This document shows, in pieces, positions 10,294-20,054 of a stretch of 64,000 nucleotides of DNA. Numbering within the stretch: position 1 is the stretch's first letter; every line of letters starts with the position of its first letter. The notes beneath the pieces were generated by a model. The model was not told the DNA's origin. It made no database searches and saw only the letters and a program-made list of their open reading frames with translations. Made by a program: the position numbers and the translations under genes. Source of the stretch: Lineus longissimus. Taxonomy: Eukaryota; Nemertea; Pilidiophora; Heteronemertea; Lineidae. The stretch lies in assembly GCF_910592395.1 (NCBI RefSeq), contig NC_088322.1:10223431-10287430 (forward strand), written 5' to 3'.

Positions 10294-12554
10294 GTATTCT
10301 GCATGTTCTAATACAGAACTAGTTCGGCAGACACCTGTGTATTGCATGCGATGTCTTGTGGATGGTCACTCAGCTAATGATTGTTATGATATTTTGCAAC
10401 TTTTCAGGTGTATTTCACACAGCTTAGTTATCTGTACATGTGGTAGTGTCACCCACTCTGTGCTCTCTGATCATTTGTTGAATGTTTTCATTGATCAGCA
10501 GATGTTATGTTTAGTTTCTCTTTTTTATCAGATGGCTCAATCTTGTCCCAGCACACATTTTGCTCACTCCAAGTTGCCAGAATGACTTGTATATTTCGTT
10601 CAGAAAATATGTATCAATGTACACATCATAGTGGCAGACTTAGGGTGGAGAAACGACGGCAGGCTTTAGGTCTGATTTGCATAAGCAGACGTGGTCTTTT
10701 GGCCCGAATTTCTTGTAATTCATTGAATGTTATGAAAACATTCTGAACACAAAATTTGTTGAATTTCATAAGCAACAAACCTCTTCCAAAAAATTGATAA
10801 CACAATTATCAAAATTAGATTCAATGGTGTTATCACCTGCTTCTGGTACTGAGATTGGGTCGTTCCAAATGGTTACTGCACTGTCTAAGCATTCAACCAT
10901 TTGCTTGTTTCAATTTCCAAATGGTTAATGCACTATTTCTTTATCTTTTTGTGGATGTTTGCATGGACTTCTCAAATGAAGGAAGATAACTAAAACTAGC
11001 ATTGGTTGTAGGTCACAACCTTGTCTGGTGTGTCAAGTCGCAGGTTGTAACCAGTGCCTGTTATCTTTCTCAGTTAAGAATACAAACCTCGTGGTTAAAG
11101 CACAAAAGTCCTTCTGTCTGAGTCTGTGCTTGACTGCTGGAGGTAGCATGATGTACTCTTGAGCAAATGAAGTCCATCATAATCCTCTAAATGTAAACAT
11201 CATTTAACCTCTTCTTTCTGTCTTAGTCTTGATCTGCTGCTATTTGTCTCCAAGATGCTACAAGAAGTTAATGTTGAAGTTCTCAAATTTACATTTGAAA
11301 ACGTTTTGAGGTCTCTGTAGTAAAGACCTGTGGCAGAATTCCCTACTATGGGGCAGTGTGGTTGTAATACTAGTCGTAGAAGATTAGTGGCTTCAGGCAA
11401 TATGCCCTCTTGTTGTCAAATCATAGTGATATTTAATGGAAGAAATTGCAATAACTGGCACTCTCAGAGAGCTGTTTCTTAAAGCATTTCATCTGTATTT
11501 GTTCTGGTACGTAACGGTAGTGTTGTGAACAGCTTTTGGGCAATTCATTTAAGGTCTATGGTGACCACAACGCCAGTTCACTGTTATCATATTGATTTTT
11601 CTGGTTGTGGTTATAGATACTGCACAACGCACTTCAAATTGTCTCAGCAGAGCACGGTACCTGAGTACAAGTACTTGTCAGCAAATTGCACTGTATTCGG
11701 TCAAAGAAACTATCACACTTATAGCCAATCAGCATCTTAGGAGACAATGTCTGTCCACTTGTGATGTCACATTTTGTTAATGAATGCGATTCACAAAATG
11801 TTATTCAAATCTCTACATTTCCAAGCTGGTCTTTTCCGCATCTATATCTAATTTCTCAATCTCTCAAATGTAACTCACTTCAGTTTCGTTCTTTTGTTAA
11901 GATATGTTAGAAGCTTTATTAATTTTACTACATTCACTCTGCGCATCTTATTCTAACACTTATTACCTGTATTCCATGTATAAGATCACCTTTACTCATC
12001 TTTATATTTCAAAGTACACATTATCAGTCACAGGATTGACACATTGGACCCAATTTTCTAATTGACAACAATTTATGCCGGATTCTTCAAGCTTCATGTC
12101 GCTCTTATTCCATAAGGTCTCATTGCATCTAATGGTACCATTAAAGAGCCCTATTTGTAATAATGTTACCATTAACATCAGTGGAACTTTATGAAATAAC
12201 CACAGACATTTGTAAATATCTTAATGTGAAATCTTAGAAATACTACGCAACTGCAAATGACTTGAAAACACCTAAGCACTATCGTTTCACTGAACCCCTA
12301 CACTTCTCAATTCTCCTGGAATTTGCTACAAAATCTCAAGGTTGCTGTTGAATTTTGCCTTCCTTATAAGATGTTTTACTATACTGCTGATATAATTGGA
12401 GTTTTCATTATTTTCAGAAACTCAATTGCAATTGCGCTTTCTTCCTTCCAGAAAAAAAGAATCAATTGCAATTGCGCTCTTGAAATCTCGTTTGGTTTGT
12501 GATGTGGCTGACACTACTTTATGAGGTATAAAACATTTTTCTGTCCACTTTCAG
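10294..12554 (+). other. Intron 2 (2.3 kb), duplicate of intron 1
   Basis: No coding segment found. It starts GTATTCTGCATG and ends CCACTTTCAG. It aligns by eye block for block with intron 1: 'ggttaatgcac...cattggttgtaggtcac' near 10922-11020, 'cctcttctttctgtcttag...gtctccaagatgct' near 11209-11256, the 42-bp identical block at 12104-12145, and paired CAATTGCAATTGCGC at 12423 and 12463. Confidence 0.85.
12104..12200. mobile_element. MITE-like imperfect palindrome in intron 2 (copy of 6336-6435)
   Basis: The left 42 bp is identical to 6336-6377, including the 14-bp palindrome TAATGGTACCATTA. The right part (GGAACTTTATGAAATAA) matches the other copy's right end. Its equivalent position in both introns means it predates the exon-plus-intron duplication. 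Confidence 0.45.
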
Positions 12555-12597
12555 AAAAACCCGAGCAAAAGAAAGCAGTTACGAAGGAGCCAGTGCC
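12555..12597 (+). CDS. Exon 3: 43-nt microexon, linker
   Basis: Acceptor TTTCAG|AA, donor GTGCC|GTAAGT. It enters in phase 1 and leaves in phase 2, encoding (E)KPEQKKAVTKEPVP. The start is paralogous to that of exon 2 (EKPEEKKS), as expected if the upstream duplication reached just past the acceptor. It is short and charged with no domain. The two outer bases join exon 4's first base to make Pro, so the frame is continuous. Confidence 0.8.
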
Positions 12598-12889
12598 GTA
12601 AGTTATAGCACCCTGAAAAAACGAAATCCCAAAATCCGAGCATGGCCCGCTTTCAGAGGTGTCCATGAAGGGAGGGTCTATTCATTTGCGTGATAAGGTT
12701 TAAGCAATGACTATTGTTTCAATCCATATTCTTGCTCAGTCTTTGCGTCAAATTGTAAGAGAGGTTCATATATCCGGCCAAACCTCCGGATAACCTCAAA
12801 ATTTATGAATTGATGAATCTTCATAATACGGAACATGACATGTTGACATGCCAAGATTATTCTGTTACGAGTCAAACTTTCCTTTATAG

Positions 12890-13464
12890 TGCTCAAAAAT
12901 CTGAGGACGTTGAGGCAGCATTTGCCGCTCTTCTCGAAGACATGCCAGAGGCAGCACCAACAAAACACAAAGAAGCCACAGTTGAAGCGGAGTTTGAGAT
13001 CAAGCCGGACATTCAGCCAGTCGTTGAGACTGGTCTGCAACTCGATCTCGGCATAGTAGAGGAAGAAGCACCGAAGCCGGAAAAATCCGCTCCAGAGCCA
13101 GAGGATGTCGCGGCTTCCCTGACTTTGGAAAAGAAGAAACCAAAGCCTGAGGAACCAAAGAAAACAACCAAATCCATCAAACCGAAGGTTCTCAAGGAAT
13201 TGCCCACGACTATGGAGGTCCCGGATGCCTCCGAGGCCACCCTATCCTGCGTCATTGAAGGGAAGCCCAAGCCGGAGATATCCTGGTACCATGAACAAGA
13301 GGTCATTGAGAAATCAGCCGACTTTGTTCAGACGTATGACGATAGGAATCAGGCGAGTCTGACGATTAAGGAAGTCTTCCCAGACGATGCTGGCGTTTAC
13401 GTCATGGAGGCGGCAAATGAAGCCGGGAAGGTGACCTCAGCTACAGAACTGATTATAACTGAAG
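12890..13464 (+). CDS. Exon 4: PEVK-like linker plus Ig domain 1
   Basis: Acceptor TTTATAG|TGCT, donor GAAG|GTGGGT, phases 2 in and 1 out. The first ~95 residues are PEVK-like (SEDVEAAFAALLED, ATVEAEFEIKPD, PEDVAASLTLEKKKPKP). An I-set Ig domain follows from about 13182: PKVLKELPTTMEV, then the B-strand Cys in ATLSCVIEGKPKPEISW with the C-strand Trp, and the F-strand motif DDAGVYVMEAANEAG. The F-strand Cys is replaced (YVM), so no intradomain disulfide is expected, which is common in intracellular titin-type Ig domains. Confidence 0.92.
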
Positions 13465-13637
13465 GTGGGTGCTTCTTGATCTGGAATAGAAAGTCGTCTG
13501 AAGAACTTTGACTTTCCAAAATCAAACCAAATATAAGCATTTTGGAAGCATATTTTTATCATTTGGGGGATTTTAAGACCAGTATTTTACCTCCACTATC
13601 ATCATTTTCTATCTTCCGTGATCTTTTGTGATTTCAG

Positions 13638-13683
13638 AGCAACCAACCACAGGTGACTTTAGAGGTCAACTCAAGACTGAAGT
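13638..13683 (+). CDS. Exon 5: 46-nt microexon with DFRxxL motif
   Basis: Acceptor TTTCAG|AG, donor GAAGT|GTAAGT, phase 1 in and 2 out. It encodes EQPTTGDFRGQLKTEV after joining. DFRGQL matches DFRxxL, the actin-binding motif repeated in the N-terminal region of vertebrate smooth-muscle and long myosin light chain kinases. That the motif binds actin here is inference. The small exon size suggests separately regulated inclusion, but its 46 nt would shift the frame if it alone were skipped. Confidence 0.78.
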
Positions 13684-14045
13684 GTAAGTATTACCTTTGC
13701 TTCATCGTTGAAAAAACAAACTAATTGCTGTTGTATGCAACTTTGTTGTACTGCTTGCAATGAAGGGCAGAGGTAGTTTTCGTATCTTTAGGAAGAGCAG
13801 CAAGAGTTATTATCAGCTGTCACTGATGTATGGTTGAAGTAGTTCAGTGAAAGGACTCAAAACATATTTACATCAAAAACTGTACAGAGAAAGTTGGTTT
13901 ATTGTTTATGTACATTTTGTGATGTACGTTATCTCGATGCTGCCTTTGATATTGTAACTCTGTAACTATACACGAGTTACTCCTCCTTTTGTTTCAATTC
14001 CCTGCATGATCTTCATTTTTGCCCTGCCTTTGCTTGTATGTCCAG
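13684..14045 (+). other. Intron 5 (362 bp)
   Basis: Clean GTAAGT...CCAG boundaries; nothing else recognised. Confidence 0.75.
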
Positions 14046-14126
14046 GACTACTAAGGTTGGCGTGCAATACGACGTCGTCCAGATGGACTTCAGACACATG
14101 CTGAAGCCACCTGATGTGAAATCGAA
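14046..14126 (+). CDS. Exon 6: 81-nt exon with second DFRxxL motif
   Basis: Acceptor TGTCCAG|G, donor TCGAA|GTAAGT, phase 2 at both ends, so it can be skipped without frame change. It encodes TTKVGVQYDVVQMDFRHMLKP (21 residues here broken as TTKVGVQYDVV / QMDFRHMLKP) then PDVKSK. DFRHML is a second DFRxxL-type actin-binding motif, about 28 residues after the one in exon 5, close to the spacing of DFR repeats in MLCK (family knowledge). The flanking linker is rich in Lys and Pro. Confidence 0.8.
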
Positions 14127-15233
14127 GTAAGTCCGCTGCCAAAGTGTAAAATCTTTCTTCTGAGCTTGGTCTATAACATGTATAACATAGGTAACATAAC
14201 ATTGTATAGTGATATTGAAAACATTGTAGAAACACTTGGTAATATCGGCGATAACACTTCTTATAGTATTGGTCAGATTTTGATCGAAGAATGTGATCGA
14301 GGTGATTTTTTCCCGGTTGATGTCATAAAGTCGATTGTTTGTGCTATTGTTTCTGGGTATACCAGACACCCTGTTTTGACAACAGGCAACACAGTGTCCA
14401 ACATCGAAATGCCAGCTGATTCTGATTCTTGGATCAAAATCTGAACCTCGGTTTTCAACTATTCTAGAACCTCTGCGATATGTTATTTTCTTGTATCATA
14501 ACTTGTTCTTTCTATCTTAGAAACATTTCACTCTGCGTGAGATTCTGCCTGAAACATCATAACCATCTTTTTTCTTCTGTGATAATACAAATTAACAGTC
14601 CTTCAGTTCTCCTATTGGGGCGACCCATCTTAATCAAAATCACACTTAAGTTTCTGATGAGCATCTCCTGCAAAACTGTTCATTCTCTCATCCCAGCAAA
14701 AATGACTTGGCACCTTTTCCCGCCATTACATACATCTTGCCCTGCTCTGTCTTTTTGGAGTGTGATGTCATGCCAATCTATAAGGGATGGCATCACACAG
14801 GGTATTAAAAGGGTTTCACCCAATAATAATAATACATGTTGACATTGTGGATCAAATGCGCAACAAAAGTTTAACCTATCAATTGAAGATTTTCATCTAT
14901 ACGGACAGTCACACAGTACAGCTTGTCACACTGGCATCACAGTTTACCACATGTGATATATTAGTTAGTTTTTCAATTTGACTTTTTCAATCCAAATCAT
15001 AGAAAATTGATTATTTGTTTGATAAAACATACTTTATTAAAGATAAATCGAGTCAAGTATTAAGTTATTGACTTCAATGTTGCTGTGAAATTGAAACATA
15101 ATCCATTATTTTTGTGATTATCATAGGTGGCACTTTTCTTCAATGCTTGCATGTTCTCGAGCAGGATGCTTTATTTTCTTTTTCCAATTATGAAAAAGAA
15201 TTATAGAATAATTTCTTCGTTTATTATTTTCAG
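14127..15233 (+). other. Intron 6 (1.1 kb)
   Basis: AT-rich intron with GTAAGT donor and TTTTCAG acceptor. Short open stretches here have no recognisable composition or domain and no consistent splice sites; nothing else seen. Confidence 0.75.
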
Positions 15234-15276
15234 GAAATTTGAGGAAGACTTGAAACCTGAAAAGAAAAAGCCAGAG
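15234..15276 (+). CDS. Exon 7: 43-nt microexon, charged linker
   Basis: Acceptor ATTTTCAG|G, donor CCAGAG|GTAAGT, phase 2 in and 0 out. Encodes (K)KFEEDLKPEKKKPE, a PEVK-like linker that continues directly into ETSHEEVDAD in exon 8. No domain. The call rests on good splice sites and on restoring the frame between exons 6 and 8. Confidence 0.78.
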
Positions 15277-15467
15277 GTAAGTTTTCTCCAAAGTCAAATC
15301 GCTTTTCCAGAACTAATTGGGATATTCAGAAGAAATCTTCCACGCTTGAAAGTAAGATAACTACAGAAGAGTTGCTGTAAATTTCCTTGCACAGATTCCA
15401 AATACATCACAATTTCTACTGGAAGTCTCTTGTTGTTCTCAGTCTAAACTTTCTATCTCTCCTCCAG

Positions 15468-15667
15468 GAAACGTCCCACGAGGAAGTTGATGCTGACTTC
15501 ACCCTCCCCGCGCCAACCAAACCCAAGTCGGAGGAGGTCGATGTGTCCATCACGTTACCCGTGCCGCCAAAGTTCGTCAAGGGAATCAAGACACAGGAAC
15601 TTCCAGAGGGAGCCACTGCTGAGTTCACCGTCGAGGTGGACGGCAGCCCAATTCCTGATGTTAACTG
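15468..15667 (+). CDS. Exon 8: linker and N-terminal half of Ig domain 2
   Basis: Acceptor CCTCCAG|GAA, donor AACTG|GTAAGT splitting the conserved Trp codon (TG|G). The linker carries two copies of the PEVK-region core (HEEVDADFTLP, SEEVDVSITLP), then Ig strands A to C: PPKFVKGIKTQELPEG, ATAEFTVEVDGSPIPDVN-W. The B-strand Cys is absent (EFTVEV). The Ig half-domain needs exon 9, so the two form one unit. Confidence 0.9.
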
Positions 15668-15889
15668 GTAAGTTCATAGACGGCACGCAAACATGGACCA
15701 AGCCGGGATAATATGTCCAGACTTATTGTCTGTCAAAATCATACATGTTGAATGCCATCAAATGACCATGTGCGTAATATCTAGCTTGATTTGAATATTC
15801 AGAACCGATCTTTGATCAGTGAAACTAGCGCATGCATTATTCATAGCTGTTATTGGTTACAAAGGTGTCACATTGTCTCTTCACTTCAG

Positions 15890-16225
15890 GTACCTGAACG
15901 GCAAAATCATCAAAGAAAGTCCCCACTACAAAATCACCGTCAGTGATGACCGTCGAACTGTCTCACTCCTCATCGTTGACATCACCATCGACGATGATGC
16001 GGAATACACCGTCAAAGCCAAAAACCCATCTGGCGAGGTCTCCATGACTGCGGAACTGATTGTTCTACCCGCTGGCGAGTCACCGGAGTTCAAAAAGAAG
16101 TTGACAGATGTGGATGCGACGATTGGTTCCACGATAACGCTGGAATGTCTGGTGACTGGATCGCCACGGCCGCAGATAACGTGGCTCAAGGACGGGAAGG
16201 AGATCAAGCAGGATAAGAGAATGAG
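15890..16225 (+). CDS. Exon 9: C-terminal half of Ig 2 and N-terminal half of Ig 3
   Basis: Acceptor ACTTCAG|G completes Trp; donor ATGAG|GTAAGT; phase 2 at both ends. Ig 2 finishes with YLNGKIIKESPHYKI...DDDAEYTVKAKNPSGEVS. Ig 3 starts SPEFKKKLTDVDATIG, has the B-strand Cys (TLECLVTGSPRPQITW) and ends within the C-D region (LKDGKEIKQDKRM-R). This exon therefore spans the boundary between two I-set domains rather than encoding a whole one. Confidence 0.92.
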
Positions 16226-16520
16226 GTAAGTTGGGGTATTGTTTTTACGCGCTGAACCCAGAATCTGAAATTTGGCGGATCAGTTTAGTTAATTGTAGAT
16301 CTTTCTTGTCATTTTGTGTGACTTTGATAGGACTCAACGTGTCGGCTTGTTAACACATCACCTAATAACCAGAAATTTAAACCCAATAGACTGCAAGTGA
16401 GATGGTCGAGGTATTAAATCAGCTGACGTCCTTAGACATTTTAAACCGAGTGATAGATTGGCCTTAATAGAGAGGTTCTACTCCACATAGAATATCATGT
16501 TTCCACCCATTACCTTGCAG

Positions 16521-16933
16521 GTTCGACTACTTAGAAGATGGTACTATCCGTCTGACCATCACCAACTCGACCGCAGACGATGAGGGCGACTACACCGTGA
16601 AGGCCGTCAATGAAATCGGCATCGCGAAGACCTCCTGTGAGGTCCTCATTAATGAACCACCAACATTTACGAAAAAGCTCAAAGACATTGAAACAAAACA
16701 GAACACTACCGTACACTTCGAGTGTGAAGTTACCGGTGTACCGGACCCAACTGTGTCATGGTACAAGTCGGAAATCAAACTCGAACCTAGTGAGAAGTAC
16801 GTGATAACACAAAAGGAAGACACTTGTGTGTTGGACATTCCCAATACTGTTTGTGAGGATGCCGAAACGTATATTTGCAAAGCGACCAATTCGGTTGGGG
16901 AAGCCACGACGTCTGCCACGCTCCGTGTTCAAG
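16521..16933 (+). CDS. Exon 10: C-terminal half of Ig 3 and complete Ig 4
   Basis: Acceptor CTTGCAG|G, donor CAAG|GTCTGT, phases 2 in and 1 out. Ig 3 ends FDYLEDGTIRLTI...DDEGDYTVKAVNEIG. Ig 4 is complete: PPTFTKKLKDIET, FECEVTGVPDPTVSWYKSE, then EDAETYICKATNSVGEA, with both canonical Cys and the Trp, so it is the best textbook I-set copy in the window. It precedes the largest intron. Confidence 0.93.
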
Positions 16934-18457
16934 GTCTGTGATCCTGTTGTATGCATGTGTCTTTTTTTTCCATCGTTTGACCTTTAGTTGCTGTGTTAAT
17001 CATTGAATTGTGAGTTGGGCATTGCTAGAGAGACGTTTTGGATTCAATACGCAAGTCAAGTCTAATTTGTTGAAATTTTTTAAAAATTATTGACTTTAAT
17101 ACAGACAGTAGTAAAAGCTAATAATAAGTGAAAGCTGATTAAAGTAATAGATCTATAAAAGCTTGCTTTAGCTTAAGCTCTTTCTCCTTCCCAGGTTGTG
17201 CACCTTTTAACTGAAGTTATAGTAAATATCAGTCAAATTTTAGACGCTGTGAAAAGCTTTGTGAAAATTAAAAAGGACGCTATTCAGTATGACCTTTATA
17301 AAAAGAAACAAAAGTGACAAATCATTTGATGAAAGATAAGAAATGGCTTTTGCTATGAATCCTAGTCTCGAGCAGTGTCCCACCCTGCTTTATATTCCAT
17401 ATCCCGGCACCTGCATTCTGCATGCTTTATTCTGTTTCTCTAGCCCTTCACTGCCAAACTGCTCAAGACTCTAGTAAAGAAAACTGAGACTCGGTCCAAC
17501 TTTTGTAAACAAATCTCTCTTTTTTTCAACTGTTTTCTTTGTACTAATGGCTACGTTTTATTTAATTTTTGCCTTTTTATGAAATTTTACCTTTTTATCC
17601 AACTTCTGCTTCCTCGTACCCTTTCCAAATAAACCTTATTTTCCATTATCAAATCAAAAACTAGTGTTTGGGTATCATGTTTACTGACCACTGATTGGCA
17701 GTTTTGGCAGTTAGAGCTCTAGAATGATAAAGTTGTGTAAAAACTTTGTAGTATTATGGCATGTTACAGTAGGAAGTCTTAGAGGTTAGAAGTCTTTAGA
17801 ATCCTTAAAAAAACTTCAACTCGCCAACATGTACGAATGTTGTGCAGTGAGCTAATAAGTTATTTTTACGAATTATGAATGATTATTAACCCTGGTTGTG
17901 TTGAAAATGAAAGCATGGGGCCTTTTTTGTTTCACTCGTATTGCCAATTCCAACTGTGTCATCTTGTAGAGAAACTCTGTCCTGAAGAAAAATATGGTTT
18001 AATTGACTGAACTGCCACATCCTGGGGCTGAATAACATCTCAAGGTTCAGTAAAATGGCCCCTAAAACAAGCTATTTACAAACCTTGATACTCTGCAAGA
18101 TGGCATTGGCATTCAGATTTGAAATTTTCTTGCTTAATGTGTGACTAATGTAAAGTGTGGGATTGGTTTCATGACAAATAACGCAAAAATAGTCCGTAAT
18201 GAATATTTTACTTTTGTCTGGCTATTATAGTCTTAGTGTCAAAAGATAGAATTTGATGACTGTATGTTCCTCAGATGGTCAGTGATGCCCTCCAAGAATA
18301 CTGAAAATTGGATCAGAAAGTCAGTACAATTTGCTTTTGCAATTTATGATAATTCTTGCAAATTACTGCTGAGCATCAAATTTAATCTGAAATGTGAAAA
18401 ATGGAATCTATTGCATTGCCTATGCTTCATTGAGGCACTTTAAGATGCCAAACCATT

Positions 18458-18485
18458 AACATAAGTCTTTTGAAAGACTTATGTT
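18458..18485. repeat. Perfect hairpin, 13-bp arms
   Basis: AACATAAGTCTTT, two bases, then AAAGACTTATGTT. A second inverted pair follows closely (GTATGAGACA at 18499-18508 and TGTCTCATAC at 18558-18567). Together they may mark a short palindromic mobile-element remnant; function unknown. Confidence 0.6.
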
Positions 18486-19196
18486 TTGGGAGAAAAAAGT
18501 ATGAGACACTTATTGAATGAAATTACATTGTAAGTGTTTGATCGATTGACTTTTTCATGTCTCATACGTTTTGTGGCAGGAAATTATGTATCTTGATTTT
18601 GAAAATAACCGATCTAGTCAAATTGAAGTAAGTTTACTTCAGATGTGATCATATATACTTTGCTGGAAAGATACAGGTATACATTATAGACAAGATTGCT
18701 TCTTCTAGTTCCATGCTTCACTGCTTATTTTGGCACCAATAAGGACGTCTAAAGAGATATCCAAATTATAATGAATAGTGTTAAATTGATTGACAAAAAT
18801 AACCATAAGTCAATTTGTATTTTTTGTTTTTTATATTTTTATACGTTCTGGCAGAAAGTGATTGCTTTTAAAGCAGTAAAAGTTTGGGGGGAATTTGTAA
18901 ATACGGCGGTAGGCTTGAAAAAGTTTGCTGGTTAAACCAGAGGAGTTTTGTATCATACAACAAAAAGGTAGTCATTATAATGAAATGTTTATATATTACT
19001 TGCGACGGATTAAATATAGATAACATATCAGTGGCTTAATATTCTAGTGTACATGTATAAATTTGTATCAATCGTTTCATCAATATCACAGTTATTAATC
19101 TATATTTTAGAGAGAAATAATGATATTTCAAATACTTAAAAATAAATGTGAATCAAATATTATATCAAAATTATGATATACCCAAGCTGTAGTCAG

Positions 19197-19494
19197 CCAA
19201 TCGATGGCGAGCATTTTATGCTAAGTCCTTGATTGGTCAACTTAAAAACCAATCAAAATGTGAGGTGCCAATCCTGCCAGATGATTGGCTGTTGATTAAT
19301 CATGTTATACTGCTAGCCAATCACTAAATGACTGGCTGATGAACCTTTTGAATCAGCCATTCATATGCCATATGCAAATCATGTCTTGCAGAATGTGCCA
19401 ATGGTGTGCTAGATAAAAAAGCATTGTGTAATTATGTAGAAAACAGGAAAATAGATATTTGGATGTAGAAAATATACTATGTATCTATAAATAG
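19197..19494. promoter_or_regulatory. Putative regulatory cluster: CCAAT boxes, octamer, MEF2/TATA-like site
   Basis: Seven CCAAT/ATTGG pentamers lie at 19197, 19232, 19249, 19268, 19284, 19317 and 19398. An exact octamer ATGCAAAT is at 19372 and CTATAAATAG at 19485, which fits both the MEF2 consensus CTA(A/T)4TAG and a TATA box. In a muscle-type gene this could be an intronic enhancer or internal promoter. No alternative first exon was identified, so the call is tentative. Confidence 0.3.
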
Positions 19495-19840
19495 GTCATA
19501 TTTTATATAAAAATGGCACTTCATCATTGAACTGTCCTACTTTTTATAAACAAATACTCCATTTGTAAAAAATGAATTGGGACATGCCAAGAATATCTTG
19601 TCTTTAAAAGTTATGGATTTCTCTTCAATTTGAAATCTTTTCTCTACGTGCATAGGTCAACATCTGATATTAGAAAAGTACTCTTGAGTTCTAAACAACT
19701 TTAGATGTGTCATGTAGGTACTGTAATAGATCTGTTCTTCATCTTCGTGGAGAACCTTTAATTTTTCCCATCGCCCGAAGTGAACGATTTCACCTCGTGT
19801 GAGTTGTTTACTTGATCTGTTTCAGCAAATGTGATTGGTG

Positions 19841-20054
19841 TGACCTTGGTCATTCTTAACTTTACCATATGTGGTCTTTGAGTACCACTTGCCCAAGGTC
19901 ATTGAGTGAACTAAAGTCATTGAGTGACCTTCAAAAAGTATGTACAAGAAATGCCCTTTATCAAATTGAGTGACCTTGGCCAAAGTCATCTCAGTGACCT
20001 TTGCGCATCCGTAGCAATCTCAGTAACCTTGGCTATATTACTCATGGTGACCTT
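19841..20054. promoter_or_regulatory. Cluster of six nuclear-receptor half-sites (TGACCTT/AAGGTCA)
   Basis: Exact TGACCTT at 19841, 19925, 19971, 19995 and 20048, and AAGGTCA at 19895. Those at 19841, 19895 and 19971 extend to CCAAGGTCA on one strand, matching the FTZ-F1/NR5A consensus YCAAGGYCA (ERR sites are similar). A degenerate local minisatellite of 'cagtgaccttgg' could produce the same picture. Confidence 0.3.

Noticed and set aside
12810-12889. ATG start and N-terminal extension for exon 4
   Set aside because: The frame upstream of TTTATAG has no repeat or Ig composition, and exon 3 joins exon 4 in phase at 12890.
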